From positions 1 to 5,872 of the forward strand of contig CAMYNZ010000436.1 in the NCBI GenBank assembly GCA_947259865.1: a stretch of DNA of 5,872 nt, read 5' to 3'. The position numbers were made by a program, and so were the translations under genes. Positions within the stretch are counted from its first letter, which is position 1; each line of letters begins with the position of its first letter. The notes under the pieces were generated by a model. It saw nothing but the letters and a program-made list of their open reading frames with translations, was not told the DNA's origin and searched no databases. Positions 4,409 to 5,872 of this stretch are shown piece by piece. The stretch is from an uncultured Desulfobacterales bacterium (GTDB taxonomy: Bacteria; Desulfobacterota; Desulfobacteria; Desulfobacterales; G020354645).

Positions 4409-5206
4409 ATGAAATCAAACAAGAATAATAACGAGAGTCAATTTATTGCGAAGGTGAGAACTGCGTTGGGCCATGCGCCCGATAAAAGAAGAGAGTGGTC
4501 CGCGTTGAACTTGAATGATATCGACGCCCAAAGAAGTGAACTGCTGAACAGGATAAGGACCCGCACATCACCGGAAAAACAGAAACTGCTCACCCTCCTC
4601 ATCGCACAGAGTCAGCCGCTGAATCTGAAAGTTATTGTTTTAAATGATACGGTTTCAGTGACCCATGACATCATCAACATTATACAGGAAAAGCAGCCTG
4701 AGTGGGGCCGGTCAAAACAGGTCATAGCATGGAAACACCCCCTGATCGAGAGTCTGGGGCTGGAATCAGCTTTACAGAAACGCAATATCAACGTACCGGT
4801 GTATTACGCTGATCTCGATCGCAATCCTCACGATAAGGAATTTCCTGATTCGGACCGGGAAAAGGTAAGGCACAATATATCCGATTCTTTCATCGGGTTG
4901 ACAGCCGCCGATTACTGTCTGGCCGAAACAGCCACACTGGTGATGAAGACGCGTCCGGGGCAAGCCCGTGCGGTTTCCCTGGTCCCTTCCATCCATATTG
5001 CGGTGATTGAAAAAGACAGTATCATTGCAAACCTCAAAGAACTCTACGCCCTAATTGAACATGATAATTCAATGACTGAAGGTCAGACCAACTGTATGAC
5101 TTTTATTACCGGGCCCAGCAAAACTGCAGACATAGAAGCTGTCATGGTTCACGGCGCCCATGGTCCGCGGGAATTATATCTGTATGTTATTACCGGAGGT
5201 GTATAA
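4409..5206 (+). CDS. lutC: LutC/YkgG-family LUD-domain protein (lactate utilisation protein C)
   Basis: The 265-residue product has the LUD domain of LutC. Residues 163-200 (GLTAADYCLAETATLV...SLVPSIHIAVI) are the conserved core, and 232-261 carry the FITGPSKTADIE...HGPRELYLYVI end that is diagnostic of the family. The N-terminal ~60 residues are charged and helical (FIAKVRTALGHAPDKR, typical of LutC), and the protein is slightly longer than the usual 200-240. LutC works with LutA and LutB (Fe-S proteins) in an L-lactate-oxidising complex; in sulfate reducers homologues accompany FAD-linked D-lactate or glycolate dehydrogenases. Here neither lutA nor lutB is beside it and the upstream FAD oxidase is broken, so it looks orphaned, although partners could lie elsewhere. 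Base composition and frame are intact, suggesting recent isolation or continued use. No strong terminator follows. Confidence 0.92.
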   Translation: MKSNKNNNESQFIAKVRTALGHAPDKRREWSALNLNDIDAQRSELLNRIRTRTSPEKQKLLTLLIAQSQPLNLKVIVLNDTVSVTHDIINIIQEKQPEWGRSKQVIAWKHPLIESLGLESALQKRNINVPVYYADLDRNPHDKEFPDSDREKVRHNISDSFIGLTAADYCLAETATLVMKTRPGQARAVSLVPSIHIAVIEKDSIIANLKELYALIEHDNSMTEGQTNCMTFITGPSKTADIEAVMVHGAHGPRELYLYVITGGV

Positions 5207-5285
5207 CCTCAATTGTGCATAAACAAAATGAAGAGTGAATGTTAACCCTTTAGTTTCACGAGGTATCCAGTATATTTAAGCACCT

Positions 5286-5306
5286 TACTATAAACCAATT
5301 ATAGTA
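5286..5306. repeat. Perfect 8-bp inverted repeat, operator-like
   Basis: TACTATAA (5286-5293), loop ACCAA, TTATAGTA (5299-5306). The AT-rich stem is not followed by a T-run, so a protein-binding dyad is more likely than a terminator. It lies about 120 bp upstream of the candidate ino1 promoter. Confidence 0.45.
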
Positions 5307-5404
5307 GAATGATGGTTGTCTTATGTATACCTTCATTGTTTCCTATCTCACAACCCCCTTGCATTTTGCTGTCTGCGATTTACAAAATTTACTGATCTAT
5401 TTGC

Positions 5405-5434
5405 TTGACAGACATGGCTATTGTTACATATTTA
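5405..5434 (+). promoter_or_regulatory. Candidate sigma70 promoter of ino1
   Basis: A consensus -35 TTGACA (5405-5410) is followed after 18 bases by TATTTA (5429-5434), a partial match to TATAAT. Transcription would start near 5441 and give a ~150-base leader before ino1. The -10 is weak, so this is tentative. Confidence 0.28.
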
Positions 5435-5592
5435 AAATACCAGATGAGGCTGGACTGCGAATCGTTCTGAGGGCATTCACAAGATTCTATTCCTACAAAT
5501 TGTTGTACGCGTTCCTTAATATCTTTCTTCCCAATATATGCGCTTAGTAAACCGGCAGACGAACGACACGGCTGAAAGGGGGTAGAACCTCT

Positions 5593-5872
5593 ATGAGTAA
5601 GATAAGGATTGCAATTGCAGGCGTCGGTAATTGTGCGAGTTCACTGGTTCAGGGAATATATTACTACAGGGATAAACAACCCGAAGGTGCCATCGGTTTG
5701 ATGCACTGGGACATCGGTGGATTCACACCCGGAGATATCCAGGTGGTCGCAGCCTTTGACATCGACAAACGCAAGGTCGGCAAAGATGTATCCGAAGCGA
5801 TTTTTTCAGGTTCAAACTGTACCCGGGTGTTTTGCCCGGATCTTCCCAAAACCGGCGTACAGGTACAAATGG
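5593..5872 (+). CDS. ino1: Inositol-3-phosphate (myo-inositol-1-phosphate) synthase, N-terminal part (3' partial)
   Basis: 93 complete codons are present and the frame runs off the right edge. The protein starts with a Rossmann NAD-binding strand and loop, [18 protein letters not shown] (residues 4-21), followed by the family's [13 protein letters not shown] (35-44) and the second strand [21 protein letters not shown] (51-71), whose DID would contact the NAD ribose. This matches the compact bacterial/archaeal-type Ino1 (mycobacterial style, ~360 residues) rather than the longer eukaryotic form. The enzyme converts glucose 6-phosphate to 1D-myo-inositol 3-phosphate in the cytoplasm using NAD+, the entry step to inositol lipids or inositol-based compatible solutes. 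ATG 5593 has AAAGGGGG ending 10 bases upstream. Genes further right might show which end product is made. Confidence 0.95.
   Translation, partial: MSKIRIAIAGVGNCASSLVQGIYYYRDKQPEGAIGLMHWDIGGFTPGDIQVVAAFDIDKRKVGKDVSEAIFSGSNCTRVFCPDLPKTGVQVQM

Larger units (their letters stand above)
4098..4412 (+). pseudogene. FAD-linked oxidase (GlcD / D-lactate dehydrogenase type), N-terminal fragment running into a repeat element
   Basis: Residues 1-52 resemble the start of GlcD/DLD-type FAD-binding oxidoreductases: a helix (LNQARLKHLQDLV) followed by 'DRFSTGDSHLDLHSKD' and the strand KPEAVIWPL, which leads into the PCMH FAD-binding domain. After about base 4253 the resemblance stops; the remaining ~50 residues are read from a short palindrome and the 124-bp inverted-repeat element, ending at TGA 4410-4412 overlapping the lutC start (ATGA). 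Intact family members have ~460 residues, so the FAD-binding core and the substrate domain are missing. The gene was presumably the first of a lactate/glycolate oxidation operon with lutC. The family call rests on ~50 residues but is supported by the lutC neighbour. The 104-codon frame remains open through the element, so a useless short peptide could still be made. Confidence 0.75.
5207..5592. other. Leader region between lutC and ino1
   Basis: These ~385 AT-rich bases hold no convincing gene. A 74-codon frame at 5323-5547 has no proper ribosome binding site and low-complexity hydrophobic/aromatic composition, so it is left out. The region contains an inverted repeat (5286-5306), a possible promoter (5405-5434) and the ino1 ribosome binding site. 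No GC-rich terminator is visible after lutC. Confidence 0.5.

Noticed and set aside
4772..4996. Leftward 74-codon frame inside lutC
   Set aside because: Antisense shadow of the well supported LUD-domain core.
5323..5547. Rightward 74-codon frame before ino1
   Set aside because: No usable ribosome binding site, and a composition dominated by Phe, Tyr, Leu and Ile expected from AT-rich noncoding DNA; it also covers the candidate promoter.
5664..5849. Leftward 61-codon frame inside ino1
   Set aside because: Antisense shadow of the clearly recognisable Ino1 N-terminus.
1..5872. CRISPR array, tRNA, rRNA or an integrated defence or phage module
   Set aside because: No regularly spaced repeats, no cloverleaf or rRNA-like stretches, and no phage, toxin, nuclease or recombinase proteins among the recognisable frames.

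Overview
The window most likely comes from a strictly or facultatively anaerobic Desulfobacterota (deltaproteobacterial) chromosome of moderate GC content. This is an inference from gene content and from the flavour of the protein sequences: an MscL tail with a zinc ribbon, a class III PPK2, a LutC/LUD protein beside an FAD-linked oxidase fragment, a LivF remnant and a bacterial/archaeal-type Ino1. No rRNA, tRNA or CRISPR was seen, and there is no intact IS transposase.

Layout, left to right. The 3' end of an OmpA/Pal-like peptidoglycan-binding protein (+) enters from the left edge. A small membrane-anchored protein of unknown function (440-910, -) faces it. A ~590 bp gene-free stretch follows, holding two closely spaced perfect 10-bp palindromes and an AT-rich stem-loop. 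Next is an intact polyphosphate kinase 2 gene (1502-2380, -), then ~450 bp without a recognisable gene. An MscL reading frame that has lost its first transmembrane helix (2832-3116, +) converges on a small cupin gene (3303-3626, -), with a clear bidirectional rho-independent terminator between them. Upstream of the cupin lies the last ~63 codons of a livF-like ABC ATPase (pseudogene, -). On the + strand, the N-terminal ~52 codons of a GlcD/lactate-dehydrogenase-type FAD oxidase are cut off near a 124-bp palindromic element with perfect 16-bp terminal inverted repeats. That element ends two bases before the ribosome binding site of an intact lutC-family gene (4409-5206). After a ~390 bp leader with an inverted repeat and a possible promoter, the 5' end of an inositol-1-phosphate synthase gene (5593 onward) runs off the right edge.

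The genes do not form one pathway. The clearest theme is decay: three truncated genes (mscL, livF, the FAD oxidase) lie within about 1.6 kb, one of them next to a MITE-like repeat. The intact genes serve phosphate/nucleotide energy metabolism (PPK2), lactate or glycolate oxidation (LutC, apparently orphaned from its dehydrogenase here) and inositol phosphate synthesis (Ino1). I see no complete undescribed defence or mobile system. The items most worth following up are the palindromic element, the shortened MscL with its own strong ribosome binding site, and the paired palindromes.
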